From positions 372,001 to 436,000 of the forward strand of contig JADJPQ010000003.1 in NCBI GenBank assembly GCA_016713175.1: 64,000 nucleotides of DNA. Direction: 5' to 3'. Shown in pieces: positions 24,102 through 36,051 of this stretch. Numbering within the stretch: the stretch's first letter is position 1; every line of letters starts with the position of its first letter. Below the pieces are notes generated by a model, which was not told where the DNA came from, did not search any database, and worked only from the letters and a program-made list of their open reading frames with translations. The DNA is from Planctomycetota bacterium (GTDB lineage Bacteria; Planctomycetota; UBA1135; UBA2386). Both the position numbers and the translations under genes were made by a program.

Positions 24102-27100
24102 ATGGACGATCGCGACGACCCGAAGGCGTGGCCGGGCCTGATGGCGTGGTTCACCCGCAATCACATTGCGTCGACGCTGCTGGCCCTGACGTTCGCGGTC
24201 GCCGGCCTGGCAGCCTTGCTGACCGGCAAGGTCCGCCGCGAGGTGTTCCCGGAGATCGCGCCGAACATCGTGACGATCCAGGTGCCGTACCCGGGCGCGA
24301 CGCCGACCGAAGTCGAGTCCGGCATCTGCCTGCGCGTCGAGGAAGCCGTCGAGGGCATCACCGGCGTCGACAAGGTCAGCAGCACGGCCAACGAAGGCAT
24401 GGGCATGGTCATCGTCGAGGCGCTGCAGAACGCCGACATGGTGCAGGTGCTGGCCGACGTCAAGGCCCGCGTCGATGCGATCACCAACCTGCCGGTCGAG
24501 GCCGAAGAGCCGGTCGTCGGCCAGCTCGTCGTGCGCAAGGAAGTCATCAACGTCACCATCGCCGGCGATGCCGCCGAACGGACGTTGAAGCGGCTGGCGG
24601 AACAGGCGCGCGACGCGCTGGCGGCACTGCCGCAGATCTCCCAGGTCGAACTCGCCGCGGTGCGCCCCGACGAGATCGCCATCGAGGTCGCCGAAGACGC
24701 GCTGAAGCGCTGGGGACTGACGTTCGATCAGGTCGCGCAGGCCGTGCGGCGCAGCTCCATCGATCTGCCGGCCGGCGCGATCAAGGCGGCGGAGGGCCAG
24801 ACGCTGCTGCGCGTGCAGGGTCAGATGTATCGGGGCGAGCAGTTCGCCGAACTGGTGGTCGTGACGCGGCCCGACGGCACGCGCATCACCCTCGGCGAAG
24901 TGGCGACGATCCGCGACGGCTTCGCCGACGACGACCTGCAGGCGCGCTTCGATGGCAAGCCGGCCGCCCTGCTGAAGGTGTTCCGCGTCGGCGATCAAGA
25001 CGCGATCGCCGTCACCTCGGCGGTCAAGGACTGGGTGCAGGGTCCCGGCCGCGCGCTGCTGCCGCACGGCGTGACCATGGCGACGTGGCGCGACGAGTCG
25101 GTGATCCTGCGCGGCCGTATCGACCTGTTGTTCCGCAACGCGATGCAGGGGCTGGTGCTGGTGTTCGTGATCCTGGCGCTGTTCATGCAGCTCCGGTTGG
25201 CGTTCTGGGTCGCGCTCGGCATTCCGGTGGCGTTCCTCGGCGCCACCGCGCTGATGCCGTACTTCGACGTGTCGATCAACATGATCTCGTTGTTCGCGTT
25301 CCTGCTGGTGCTGGGGATCGTGGTCGACGATGCGATCGTCGTCGGCGAGAACATCTACCTGCACCGCAAGACCGCGCGCACGCCGTTGTTGGCGGCGCTG
25401 CGCGGCAGCCAGGAAGTGCGTTCGCCGGTGCTGGCGTCGGTACTGACGACCATCGCCGCGTTCCTGCCGATGCTGCTGTCCGTCCCCGGCTCCGATGCCA
25501 AGGTCTGGCGCGTGATCCCGCTGATCGTGATCCCGGTGCTGCTGGTGTCGTTGGTCGAATCGCAGCTCTGCCTGCCGTCGCACCTGTCCCGCATCCCGCT
25601 CGAAGATCGTCAGTGGCGCGTCGCCAGCCTCTGGACCACCCTGCAGCGGGCATTCCAGGGGTCGCTGCAGTGGGTCGTCGATCGCGTCTATCAGCCGCTC
25701 GCCGATACCTGCCTGCGTTGGCGCTATTTGACCGTGGCGTCCGCCAGCGGCCTGCTGGTGCTGCTGTTCGCCAGCGTCAAGGCCGGCTACCCGCGATTCA
25801 TCTTCTTCCCCACCGTCGATGGCGACAACATCGTCGTGTCGCTGACGATGCCGCAGGGCACGCCGATCGAGGTCACCAGCGGCATCCTCGGTCGCATCGA
25901 ACGGGCGGCCGAACAGGTGCGCGGCGAATTCGACCGGGAGATGCCGGCGGGCAGCCCGACGATCGTCGAACACATGATGGCGACCGTCGGCGCGCAGCCG
26001 TACTCGGTCGAGCAGGCACGCAACGGCGGCCAGCGCGATGCGCAGTTCCAGAGCGGCTCGCATCTCGCCGAACTGAACGTGCAGCTGCTGCCCTCCGAGA
26101 AGCGCGAAATCGGTAGCGACCGCCTGATGGCGCGGTTGCGCGAACTGGTCGGCCCGGTCCCCGATGCGGTCGACCTGCAGTTCACGACGTCGTTCTTCTC
26201 GACCGGCAAGGATGTCGACGTCGAGCTGTACCACGCCGACATGGACGTGCTGCGCACCGCCGTCGCCGAATTGAAGCAGGAACTGCTGGCGATGCCGGAC
26301 ATCAAGGACGTCAGCGATTCGTTCCGCACCGGCAAACCGGAGATCCAGCTGCAGATCAAGGCCAGCGCCGAAGTGCTCGGCCTGAGCCAGCAGGATCTCG
26401 CACGGCAGGTCCGCCAGGCGTTCTACGGCGAGGAAGCGCAGCGGGTGCAGCGCGGGCGCGACGACGTCAAGGTGATGGTGCGCTATCCGGAGGCACAGCG
26501 CCGCTCGCTGACAGATCTGCACGACATGCGGATCCGAACGCCAGACGGCGACGAGGTGCCGTTCGCCGAGGTCGCCGCGGCGCAGGCGGGCCGCGGCTAC
26601 TCGTCGATCACGCGCGTCGATCGCAAGCGTGCCCTGCGCGTCGCCGGCGAGATCGACGAGAGCGATGCCGACGCCAGTCCGGAGAAGATCAACGAACGGC
26701 TGAAGACCACGGTGCTGCCGGCGCTGATGTCCAGGCACCCGGGCCTGTCCTGGGGCATGGAAGGCGACCAGAAGAAGAAGGCCGACCTGCTGGCGTCGCT
26801 GGCCGGCGGCTTCATGATCGCGTTGTTCCTGATCTATGCGCTGATGGCGATCCCGCTGCATTCGTACACGCAGCCGTTGCTGATCATGACGGCGATCCCG
26901 TTCGGCTTCGGCGGCGCCATCCTCGGCCACATGCTGACCGGCTACGACCTCAGCATCCTGTCGATGTTCGGGGTGATCGCGCTGGCCGGCGTCGTGGTCA
27001 ACGACAACATCGTGCTGGTCGATTGGATCAATTCGCAGCGCGCGGCGCACAAGAGCCTGCTCGACGCGGTGCGCACGGCCGGGGCCGACCGGTTCCGCCC

Positions 27101-27356
27101 GATCCTGCTGACCTCGCTGACGACGTTCGGCGGCCTGACACCGCTGCTGCTGGAGAAGAGCGTGCAAGCGCGGTTCCTGGTGCCGATGGCGGTGTCGCTC
27201 GGCTTCGGCGTGATGTTCGCGACGCTGGTCAGCCTGCTGATCGTGCCAGCGCTCTATCTGATCGGCGCTGACATCCGCCGGGCGTTCGTGTGGCTCTATG
27301 GCCGGCAGCCGGCAATCGTTCCGCCCGCGGATCCGTCGCCAACGGTGGCAGAATAG
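24102..27356 (+). CDS. RND efflux transporter, AcrB/HAE1-like
   Basis: A 1084-residue resistance-nodulation-division pump. The first span is near residues 23-41, followed by KVRREVFPEIAPNIVTIQVPYPGA, typical of the family. The first membrane block includes LVLGIVVDDAIVVGEN, with the proton-relay aspartates Asp409 and Asp410. The second block has GVIALAGVVVNDNIVLVDWIN. Two large periplasmic loops are present. The sequence resembles HAE1/MexF-like drug pumps more than CusA metal pumps, because the CusA methionine clusters are absent. Substrates cannot be predicted. It completes a TetR-OMF-adaptor-pump operon with no internal promoter visible. Confidence 0.94.
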   Translation: MDDRDDPKAWPGLMAWFTRNHIASTLLALTFAVAGLAALLTGKVRREVFPEIAPNIVTIQVPYPGATPTEVESGICLRVEEAVEGITGVDKVSSTANEGMGMVIVEALQNADMVQVLADVKARVDAITNLPVEAEEPVVGQLVVRKEVINVTIAGDAAERTLKRLAEQARDALAALPQISQVELAAVRPDEIAIEVAEDALKRWGLTFDQVAQAVRRSSIDLPAGAIKAAEGQTLLRVQGQMYRGEQFAELVVVTRPDGTRITLGEVATIRDGFADDDLQARFDGKPAALLKVFRVGDQDAIAVTSAVKDWVQGPGRALLPHGVTMATWRDESVILRGRIDLLFRNAMQGLVLVFVILALFMQLRLAFWVALGIPVAFLGATALMPYFDVSINMISLFAFLLVLGIVVDDAIVVGENIYLHRKTARTPLLAALRGSQEVRSPVLASVLTTIAAFLPMLLSVPGSDAKVWRVIPLIVIPVLLVSLVESQLCLPSHLSRIPLEDRQWRVASLWTTLQRAFQGSLQWVVDRVYQPLADTCLRWRYLTVASASGLLVLLFASVKAGYPRFIFFPTVDGDNIVVSLTMPQGTPIEVTSGILGRIERAAEQVRGEFDREMPAGSPTIVEHMMATVGAQPYSVEQARNGGQRDAQFQSGSHLAELNVQLLPSEKREIGSDRLMARLRELVGPVPDAVDLQFTTSFFSTGKDVDVELYHADMDVLRTAVAELKQELLAMPDIKDVSDSFRTGKPEIQLQIKASAEVLGLSQQDLARQVRQAFYGEEAQRVQRGRDDVKVMVRYPEAQRRSLTDLHDMRIRTPDGDEVPFAEVAAAQAGRGYSSITRVDRKRALRVAGEIDESDADASPEKINERLKTTVLPALMSRHPGLSWGMEGDQKKKADLLASLAGGFMIALFLIYALMAIPLHSYTQPLLIMTAIPFGFGGAILGHMLTGYDLSILSMFGVIALAGVVVNDNIVLVDWINSQRAAHKSLLDAVRTAGADRFRPILLTSLTTFGGLTPLLLEKSVQARFLVPMAVSLGFGVMFATLVSLLIVPALYLIGADIRRAFVWLYGRQPAIVPPADPSPTVAE

Positions 27357-27388
27357 CGCGCCACTGCCGTCGCACCGCACCTCCGCCC

Positions 27389-28066
27389 ATGCCGAAACGA
27401 ACCCGCTGGCTCGCCGCATCGCTGCTGATCGCCGCCATCGTCATGGCGCTGGCGTGGTGGCCGCGCCACGAACGGCCGACCTACGCCCCGCACGCCGCCG
27501 GGCTGACCGCGGTCGCCGGCACGGTGGTCGACGAAGCGGGCCGCCCGCTCGCCGGAATCGCGGTCAGCTGGTTCGCCGAACAGACCGGCGGCTCGGCCAT
27601 GATGACCGCCTATGCCGGCAGCGAACAGATCGCCAAGACCGATGCCGACGGGCGCTTCGAACTCGCCCCACTGCAACCCGGCTCCGGCTTCCTGGCCATC
27701 CAACCCGAACACAGCCGACGTGAAGGCTCGAGCGGCAAGTTCGAACTGCGCGACGGCATGATCGCGAGCGGCCTTCGCGTCGTCGCCGAACCGATCGCCG
27801 CCGCGCGCCGTCTGCGCGGCAAGCTGCGGCTGCCAGACGGTTCCGGAGCCCCCGGCCGCTCGGTGCAGGCACGCTACACGTCATGGCTTGGCAGCACCTG
27901 GCAGGGCATCGCGACGACGGACGCCAATGGTGTGTTCGAACTGATCGCACCCTGGCCCGGCATCGAATGCGAACTGTCGCTGCTCGGCTCGGGTTCTCCG
28001 CAAGTGTTGACCACCGTCGCGATGGGCACCGAAGGACTCGAACTGCCGATCGGCACGACCAGGTGA
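27389..28066 (+). CDS. Membrane-anchored carboxypeptidase-regulatory-like domain protein
   Basis: A 225-residue protein of unknown function. The N-terminus PKRTRWLAASLLIAAIVMALAWW is a signal anchor. The rest carries two carboxypeptidase-regulatory-like (CarboxypepD_reg) beta-sandwich units. The first is GTVVDEAGRPLAGIAVSWF followed by KTDADGRFELAPL. The second, more diverged, is RLPDGSGAPGRSVQARY followed by TTDANGVFEL. Such domains are usually structural and extracellular. The ATG at 27389 begins directly with the anchor, 33 bases after the RND pump stop, so read-through from the efflux operon is possible. Confidence 0.75.
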   Translation: MPKRTRWLAASLLIAAIVMALAWWPRHERPTYAPHAAGLTAVAGTVVDEAGRPLAGIAVSWFAEQTGGSAMMTAYAGSEQIAKTDADGRFELAPLQPGSGFLAIQPEHSRREGSSGKFELRDGMIASGLRVVAEPIAAARRLRGKLRLPDGSGAPGRSVQARYTSWLGSTWQGIATTDANGVFELIAPWPGIECELSLLGSGSPQVLTTVAMGTEGLELPIGTTR

Positions 28067-28140
28067 ACCGGCAAACCACTGCACGAAAACCGAGCCGGCA
28101 CGACATCAAGCCCGCAACCCCAGCAGCTCCCATCGGACAC

Positions 28141-28761
28141 ATGCGCATCCCGATCCTCGCGTTCCTCGGCCTCACGCTGACCTCGACCACACTCCGCGCC
28201 CAACAAGTCGGCGGCGGCCCCGATCCAGAACGGCGATCGTCGACGGTCTACATCGCCACCGAAACCACAGGCCCGCTCGCCGCCGTGTCGATCAGCTACA
28301 CCGGCCCGACCTGGCGCGACGGTTACGACGCCATGCTGAAGCAACTCCAGGGCAGCAACTACACGCGCCTGGGCAATGGCTGGTGGACGACCCTGGATAG
28401 CATCGGCGCCCTCGAGATCGGCGGCACCCGGATCGAGGCCGGCAGCTACTACCTCGGTCTCGCGGTCGCGGCAGACGGGACGTTCAGCCTGCTGCTGTTC
28501 GACAGCAAGGCGGCGATGAAGGCCCGATGTCTGCCGGGAACCACCGCGCTCTACACCGGCGAAGTCAAGGCGGATGTCAGGGTGCCGATGAGCCTGGCCA
28601 AGGACTCGCTGCCAGAAGCTGCCGCCAAGATGCAGATCGAGATCACCACCGACAGCAAGCAACCGACGAACGGCAAGCTCTCGATCCGCTGGGGCAAGCA
28701 CGAACTCTCGGCCCCGGTTCAGTTTCATCTGGCCAACGCCAAGAACGCCGAGAAGAAGTAA
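28141..28761 (+). CDS. Secreted DUF2911 family protein
   Basis: A 206-residue secreted protein matching the DUF2911 pattern. The signal peptide is MRIPILAFLGLTLTSTTLRAQ. The mature part has VSISYTGPTWRDGYDAML near the start, RIEAGSYYLGLAVAADGTFSLLLFDS in the middle, and KLSIRWGKHELSAPVQF at the end. The ISY-GPxW plus later G-W/R-G-N-YSLF-like elements are the usual DUF2911 signature. The family is common in Bacteroidota and other phyla, and its function is not established. It is separated by 74 bases from the previous gene and 104 from the next, so it may be monocistronic. Confidence 0.78.
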   Translation: MRIPILAFLGLTLTSTTLRAQQVGGGPDPERRSSTVYIATETTGPLAAVSISYTGPTWRDGYDAMLKQLQGSNYTRLGNGWWTTLDSIGALEIGGTRIEAGSYYLGLAVAADGTFSLLLFDSKAAMKARCLPGTTALYTGEVKADVRVPMSLAKDSLPEAAAKMQIEITTDSKQPTNGKLSIRWGKHELSAPVQFHLANAKNAEKK

Positions 28762-28865
28762 CGCGAGGTTCGGGCCCGATCGCGCCGGAACAACGGCTGA
28801 CTGGCCTGCGCCCCACCAGCCGCTACGCTGCCGACCCGGAATGCACGCCCGTTGCCAGCACACAC

Positions 28866-29816
28866 ATGCCTGACGTCGTCGTCCTCGGCGCTGGCGTCGC
28901 GGGCCTGACCACGGCCCTGGTGCTGCTGGATCGCGGCTGCTCGGTCGAGATCTGGACCCGCGACGATCCGCTCGACACCGTCTCCGCGATCGCCGGCGCC
29001 ATCTGGTACCCGTTCCTCGCCGATCCGCGCGAACGCGTGCTCGGCTGGTCGGCCGCGACCTTCCGGATGCTCGCCCAACTCGCCGACAACGCGGCGACCG
29101 GCGTGCAGATGCAGCCGGTCGTCGAGGTGTTTCAACGCCCCGATCCGGAGCTGTGGTGGCGTTCGGCGGTCGATCGCCTGGCCATGGTACCAGGACACGA
29201 ATTGCCGGCGCCGTATCAGGCCGCGGCGCAGGCAACCGTGCCGGTCTGCGACACGACGATCTACCTGCCGTGGCTGCTGCACCAGGTGCGGGCCCGCGGC
29301 GGCACCATGGTGCGACGCAGCGTCGTTGCCTTCGACGAAGCGTTCGCGGTCGCGAGTGTCGTCGTCAACTGCACCGGGCTCGGCGCCGCCGCGCTGTGCA
29401 ACGATCCGAGCGTCCGGCCCGTTCGTGGCCAGGTCGTGCTCGCCAGGTCGACCCCGGTCCGCTTCGCGCTGATCGACGACGACCACGGCCGCCCGGTCTA
29501 CGTGCTGCCGCGGCGACACGACCTCGTGCTCGGTGGCACCGCCCAGTTCGACGACACACGGTTGCAACCCGACGACGACGACACCGCGAAGATCCTGGCC
29601 GCAGTCCGCGCCCGCATGCCCGAGCTGCGCGAAGTCGCCGCCACGACCGTTCGCGTCGGTTTGCGGCCCCACCGGCCAGAGGTGCGCCTCGAACTCGAAC
29701 GGCTGCCCGGCAACCGCCGCCTGGCGCACAACTACGGCCATGGCGGGTCTGGTTACACCCTGGCCTGGGGCTGCGCGCAGGAAATCGCCACGCTGCTCGG
29801 CGCCGGGCAGGACTGA
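28866..29816 (+). CDS. D-amino-acid-oxidase-like FAD-dependent oxidoreductase
   Basis: A 316-residue FAD protein of the D-amino acid oxidase fold. The dinucleotide-binding motif VVLGAGVAGLTTALVLLDRG begins at residue 4, followed by an acidic residue at the end of the second strand (VEIWTRDD). SAIAGAIWYPFLA matches the flavin-binding segment of DAAO. The C-terminal HNYGHGGSGYTLAWGCAQEI contains the conserved Gly-rich loop. It probably oxidises a D-amino acid to an oxo acid, ammonia and peroxide; the substrate is not predictable. The length is slightly under the 340-370 of eukaryotic enzymes. No PTS1-like or export signal is present. Confidence 0.87.
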   Translation: MPDVVVLGAGVAGLTTALVLLDRGCSVEIWTRDDPLDTVSAIAGAIWYPFLADPRERVLGWSAATFRMLAQLADNAATGVQMQPVVEVFQRPDPELWWRSAVDRLAMVPGHELPAPYQAAAQATVPVCDTTIYLPWLLHQVRARGGTMVRRSVVAFDEAFAVASVVVNCTGLGAAALCNDPSVRPVRGQVVLARSTPVRFALIDDDHGRPVYVLPRRHDLVLGGTAQFDDTRLQPDDDDTAKILAAVRARMPELREVAATTVRVGLRPHRPEVRLELERLPGNRRLAHNYGHGGSGYTLAWGCAQEIATLLGAGQD

Positions 29817-29933
29817 CGCCAGACTGTCGGCTTTGTCGACATGTGCGGCACCGCGACGCCGTACCGCCGCGCCTCAGGGCCGCCCGCATCAAGCTGATCG
29901 CGGGCAAACGCCGATCGAGCGATACCCGGGCCC

Positions 29934-30496
29934 GTGCACATCCGACCTCCCGTTGCTGGTTGCAAGATCGCCATGCTGATGGCACTGGCCACGCTGTCGG
30001 CGCCCGGCAGCGCGCAGGGCAAGCGGGCCGAGAAGCCGGAGAACGTCAAGGCGATGATGCTCGCCAAGTTCGCCGCGTTCCTGACCAAGGCGAACGGCAC
30101 CAAACCCGCCAAGGGCCAGCCGCTGCGGATCGGCATCGTCGGGTCCGATGCCACCGCGGTCGCCGCGCAGAAGGCCCTGCCCGGTCGCCAGGTCGATGGC
30201 CGCACGGTCGAGATCGTCGCGATCACCCTCGACGACGCCAAGGCCGGGCGCTCGCCATGCGAACTGCTGTACGTGGCGATTGACATCGAGCCGGAGGCCC
30301 TGGCGGAGATCGTCGCGGCCCACAAGGCGCTGGCGGTGCCCTTGATCGCCGAACGCAAGGGTTTCGCCGCGAGCGGCGGCGGCATCCAGCTGTTCCTCGA
30401 CGGCGACAACGTGCGCTTCCAGGTCAACCAGGAAGCGCTGAAGGCCCAGGGCGTCGTGCCCGCACCGCAGTTCCTGAACCTGTCGCGGAGGGCGCC

Positions 30497-30500
<4 letters not shown>
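29934..30500 (+). CDS. YfiR family (DUF4154) periplasmic protein
   Basis: A 188-residue secreted protein. With the GTG start at 29934, the N-terminus HIRPPVAGCKIAMLMALATLSAPGSAQ is a complete signal peptide. Later ATG codons at 29973 and 29979 leave too short a leader. The mature part follows the YfiR/DUF4154 plan: KPENVKAMMLAKFAAFL, QPLRIGIVGSDA, CELLYVAIDIEPEALAEIV, and a final GGGIQLFLDGDNVRFQVNQEAL. In Pseudomonas, YfiR is a periplasmic repressor of the diguanylate cyclase YfiN. Here the coupled partner is a histidine kinase, so it may act as that kinase's sensory subunit. The stop overlaps the kinase start by 4 bases. Confidence 0.88.
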
Positions 30501-32868
<2,368 letters not shown>

Positions 32869-32872
<4 letters not shown>

Positions 32873-34764
32873 ACCCGTTCGTCGCCACCGTGGCCGCGCT
32901 GTGCACGTGGCCGGCAGTCGTCGTCGCCCAGGACCCGGAACCCACGGGGCCCGGCGGCCCGCAGGAGGCCTCCGGCGATCTGGGCGAACTGAGCCTGGAA
33001 GCCCTGCTCGCCGTCGAATGCGAGGTCGGGGGCCGCAATCACGAGGCCCTGCAGCAGGCCGCCGCGTCGGTGTTCGTGCTGACCGCCGAACAGATCCGCC
33101 GCTCGGGTTTGCGCGCGGTGCCCGAGTTGCTGCGACTCGTCCCGGGCCTGCTGATCGCCCAGGACGTTCCCGGCGCCTATGGCTTCTCGAGCCGGGTCGG
33201 CGAGTTCCGTTTCGCCGGCATGCTGGTGCTCCTGGATGGCCAGCGGCTGTATCCGACGCTGTTGCGCCGCGAATACTGGCAGGCGATCGACCTGCCGGTG
33301 GAGAACATCGAACGGATCGAAGTGGTCCGCGGACCCGGCGGCGCGCGATGGGGCGACAAGGCGGCGCAGGGCGTCATCAACATCGTCACCAAGAAGGCAG
33401 CGGACGCCCAGGGTGCCCTCGGCGTCGCCACGGTCGGCATCGAGGAGAAGTGGTCGACGACGTTCCGTGCCGGCAGCACTCTCGGTGAGGACACCGGCTT
33501 CTATGTCTACGGCAAGCTGGCACGGCGCGATGCCGGCTTCCCGGACACGCCGGGCGAACGCTGGGTCAGCAATCGGCTCGGGACGCGCTGGGATACGACG
33601 CTCGGCGACACTGGCAACCTGACGATCGACGGCGAGTATCACGACAGTCTCGTCGGCGACTCGTATCTGCAGGACCTCGGGTTCACCCAGAAGAACAACA
33701 TCGCTGGCGGACACGCCAAGGCCAAGGCGGTCTGGCAGCACGCCGGCGGTGACGAGACCATGATCCGGGTCGCCTTCGACGCCTATGATCAGGACGATGA
33801 CTACATCCGCGACGGTGCCCGCGAGGACAAGCTGCGGTTCCGCGAACAACTGTTCGACGCGACGCTGCAGCACACGTTCGCGCTGGCCGAACGGCATCGA
33901 CTCACCGTCGGGCTGGGGCTACGGCACATGACCGTCGAGGCCGAGTACACGAACGGCCCGGATCGCGAGTACAATGAGATCCGCGATGATGTGTTCGCGG
34001 CGTGGGAATGGGATCTGGGCGACGACCTGCGTTTGACGGTCGGCGGCAACGTCGGCTATGTCGACGGGCTGCGGACGACGGGCGTCGACGTGCAACCGGA
34101 CATCCGGCTGGCGTGGTTCGTGGACGAGCAGACGACGCTCTGGGGCGCGGTCGCCGGCGCGATCGAACCAGGCCAGAGCAGTGTCGACGGCACCGGCGCC
34201 TTGGTCGAACGCAAGGCCAGTGACTTCCTGGCCTGGGAACTGGGCCTCCGCAAGCGCTGGGACGAGACCCTGCTGCTGGAGATCGACGGCTTCGTCTACG
34301 ACGTCAGCGATCAGCTTTCAGCCGAGAACGAGGATCCGGGTACCGGCGCCGTCAGCTACGAATACGACGCCGAGACCAAGGCCTATGGCGGCGAGGTCTC
34401 GCTGCAGTGGAATGCGTCGGACACCGTGCAAATGACGCTGTTCCATGCCACCACGCATGCCAACGTGCAGCACCTGGACAGCTCGTTCACCACCGAACAC
34501 GAGGTGCCGCGCAACCGTTCCGGCCTCAATGTCGGAGTGATGCTGCCGGGCAATCTGGAGACCAACGCGATCCTGCTCTACACCGAGGATCATTGGGAAC
34601 TGCCGACCTACTGGCGGCTCGACCTGCGCCTTGGCTGGCGGCCGAACGAGCACACGTCGATCGATCTGGTCGGGCAGAACCTGCTCGACTCGCAGCATCC
34701 CGAGTACTGGTACGAGGAACAGCAGCAGCGCGGCGGCTACTTGCTGGTCTCGCACCGGTTCTGA
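32869..34764 (+). CDS. TonB-dependent outer-membrane receptor
   Basis: A 631-residue TonB-dependent receptor. The signal peptide ends at AVVVAQ. The plug domain (about 60-180) includes FVLTAEQIRRSG, PELLRLVPGLLI and IERIEVVRGPGGARWGDKAAQGVINI, the standard plug signature. The rest is a beta-barrel ending YLLVSHRF, with a terminal aromatic. It is short for a siderophore receptor and lacks an N-terminal signalling domain. Substrate is unknown. Co-expression with a YfiR protein and a hybrid kinase suggests that the receptor takes part in sensing as well as uptake. Confidence 0.93.
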
Positions 34765-34770
34765 AGCGGA

Positions 34771-35967
34771 TCACGGCGACACCGTCGCCACCACGGCGCT
34801 ACCCAACGCCAGCGGTCGCCCAAGCGCCGCCCCGAACGCCTGCAGCGCCAGGGTCATCCCGGCGAACACCGGGTCGTTGGGGACGGTGACGCCGCCGTCG
34901 ATACGCCTCGCGCTGTCCGCGATCCCGATTACGGCCACGAACGCGGCGGCCCGATCCACCAACAGTTCGCCGAAGGGCGTGGGCGTCGGTGGCGCCAACG
35001 TCGGCGCGGCGACAATGCCGCCCAGGCCGGGCTCGGATGCCACCGAGAGCCGCGCGGTCGCACCGACTTGCATGGCCGGCCAGGTCCAGACCTGCGGCTG
35101 CTCGACCAGGAGACTCGTGCCGACCCGGCGCGGTTCCTGCCGGGCGTCGTCGCCCAGGGCGCCCTCGAGACCGGTGATGTCCACGGCCAGGAAGTGGCGC
35201 AGAAAGCCCAACCCGACGCCGGTGGCACGTTCGAATACCTGAGTACCCACGCCGCCGCCAAGGAACAGCCCCGCGACATTGGTGTGCGTGCAGTCGTTGT
35301 CGAGCAGGTAGAGCATGCGCAACCCCGTGGTCGCGGTTGCCGCCTGGTAGAACGGCTGCGCCTGGGTAGCCGCCGGCGTGATGGTGTCACCCGCACCGAC
35401 CACGATGGCGAGCGGTGTCGTTACGGCGCCGGCATTGCTCCCGCGCGGCAACACTGGCGCGAATGCCAGGCCGCAGCGGTAGCCCGGGTTGTTGGCCAGG
35501 ACGTTCGCGACATTGCCTCCGCCCATCGAGTGACCGGCCAGAGCCATCCGCCCGACATCGAACGCCCCGGCAAAGGGACCGCCAACCGTCGCGTTGGCAG
35601 CGAGGACCGCACCGTGAAGCGCCCTGCCATCGTGCTCCTGGCCGACGTTGTCGAACTGTGCGGTGTTGCTGAGCACCACCACCATGCCTCGGCTCGCCCA
35701 GGCGTTGCCCAGGGCCGAGTAAGCCGAGCCCTGGATGGCAAAGCCATGCAGGAACACCACCACCGGCCAACCACCGACGGTGGGCAGTACCGGAGCATCG
35801 GGCCCTGCGGTCGTCGCCGGGTAGTGCACGCGCGCGGCAAGCGGGCTCGAACCCTGGCCGGTCGTGTTCGGCCAGCCGACATCCCGCGTGCCGACGGCAA
35901 GACCGCCCTGGGCGAACAGCGGCAGGATACAGACGTGCAACACGGTGAGCGCAATGGGGGCGTGCAT
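34771..35967 (-). CDS. Secreted alpha/beta hydrolase (cutinase/dienelactone-hydrolase-like) with C-terminal module
   Basis: A 398-residue secreted hydrolase. The signal peptide ends at LPLFAQ. The hydrolase domain spans about 30-260. The nucleophile is Ser147 in the elbow GHSMGGG, the likely acid is Asp194 in VVGAGDTITP, and the likely histidine is His228 in DCTHTN. The oxyanion-hole region is VFLHGFAIQ. The GHSMGGG form is shared with cutinase-like polyesterases, lipases and acetylhydrolases, so an ester substrate is expected. The C-terminal 130 residues (TVPNDPVFAGMTLALQAFG) resemble the module found in the other secreted proteins here. A GTG at 35979 is an alternative start. It converges with the TonB receptor gene. 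Confidence 0.85.
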   Translation of the reverse strand: MHAPIALTVLHVCILPLFAQGGLAVGTRDVGWPNTTGQGSSPLAARVHYPATTAGPDAPVLPTVGGWPVVVFLHGFAIQGSAYSALGNAWASRGMVVVLSNTAQFDNVGQEHDGRALHGAVLAANATVGGPFAGAFDVGRMALAGHSMGGGNVANVLANNPGYRCGLAFAPVLPRGSNAGAVTTPLAIVVGAGDTITPAATQAQPFYQAATATTGLRMLYLLDNDCTHTNVAGLFLGGGVGTQVFERATGVGLGFLRHFLAVDITGLEGALGDDARQEPRRVGTSLLVEQPQVWTWPAMQVGATARLSVASEPGLGGIVAAPTLAPPTPTPFGELLVDRAAAFVAVIGIADSARRIDGGVTVPNDPVFAGMTLALQAFGAALGRPLALGSAVVATVSP

Positions 35968-36051
35968 GGGAATTGCCACGGAGTGGTTCGCCCGCCCGGA
36001 TCGGACGGATGCAGGTCGTGCGCGCGGCGAGCGCCACTATATCCTCGCGGC

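Noticed and set aside
23580..27419. A minus-strand open frame of about 1280 codons across the RND pump
   Set aside because: It is the antisense of the adaptor and pump genes, rich in His/Arg/Asp/Gln, with no recognisable motif.
28785..28830. A possible terminator hairpin after the DUF2911 gene
   Set aside because: Only six pairs form around a loop of over 15 bases and there is no T-run.
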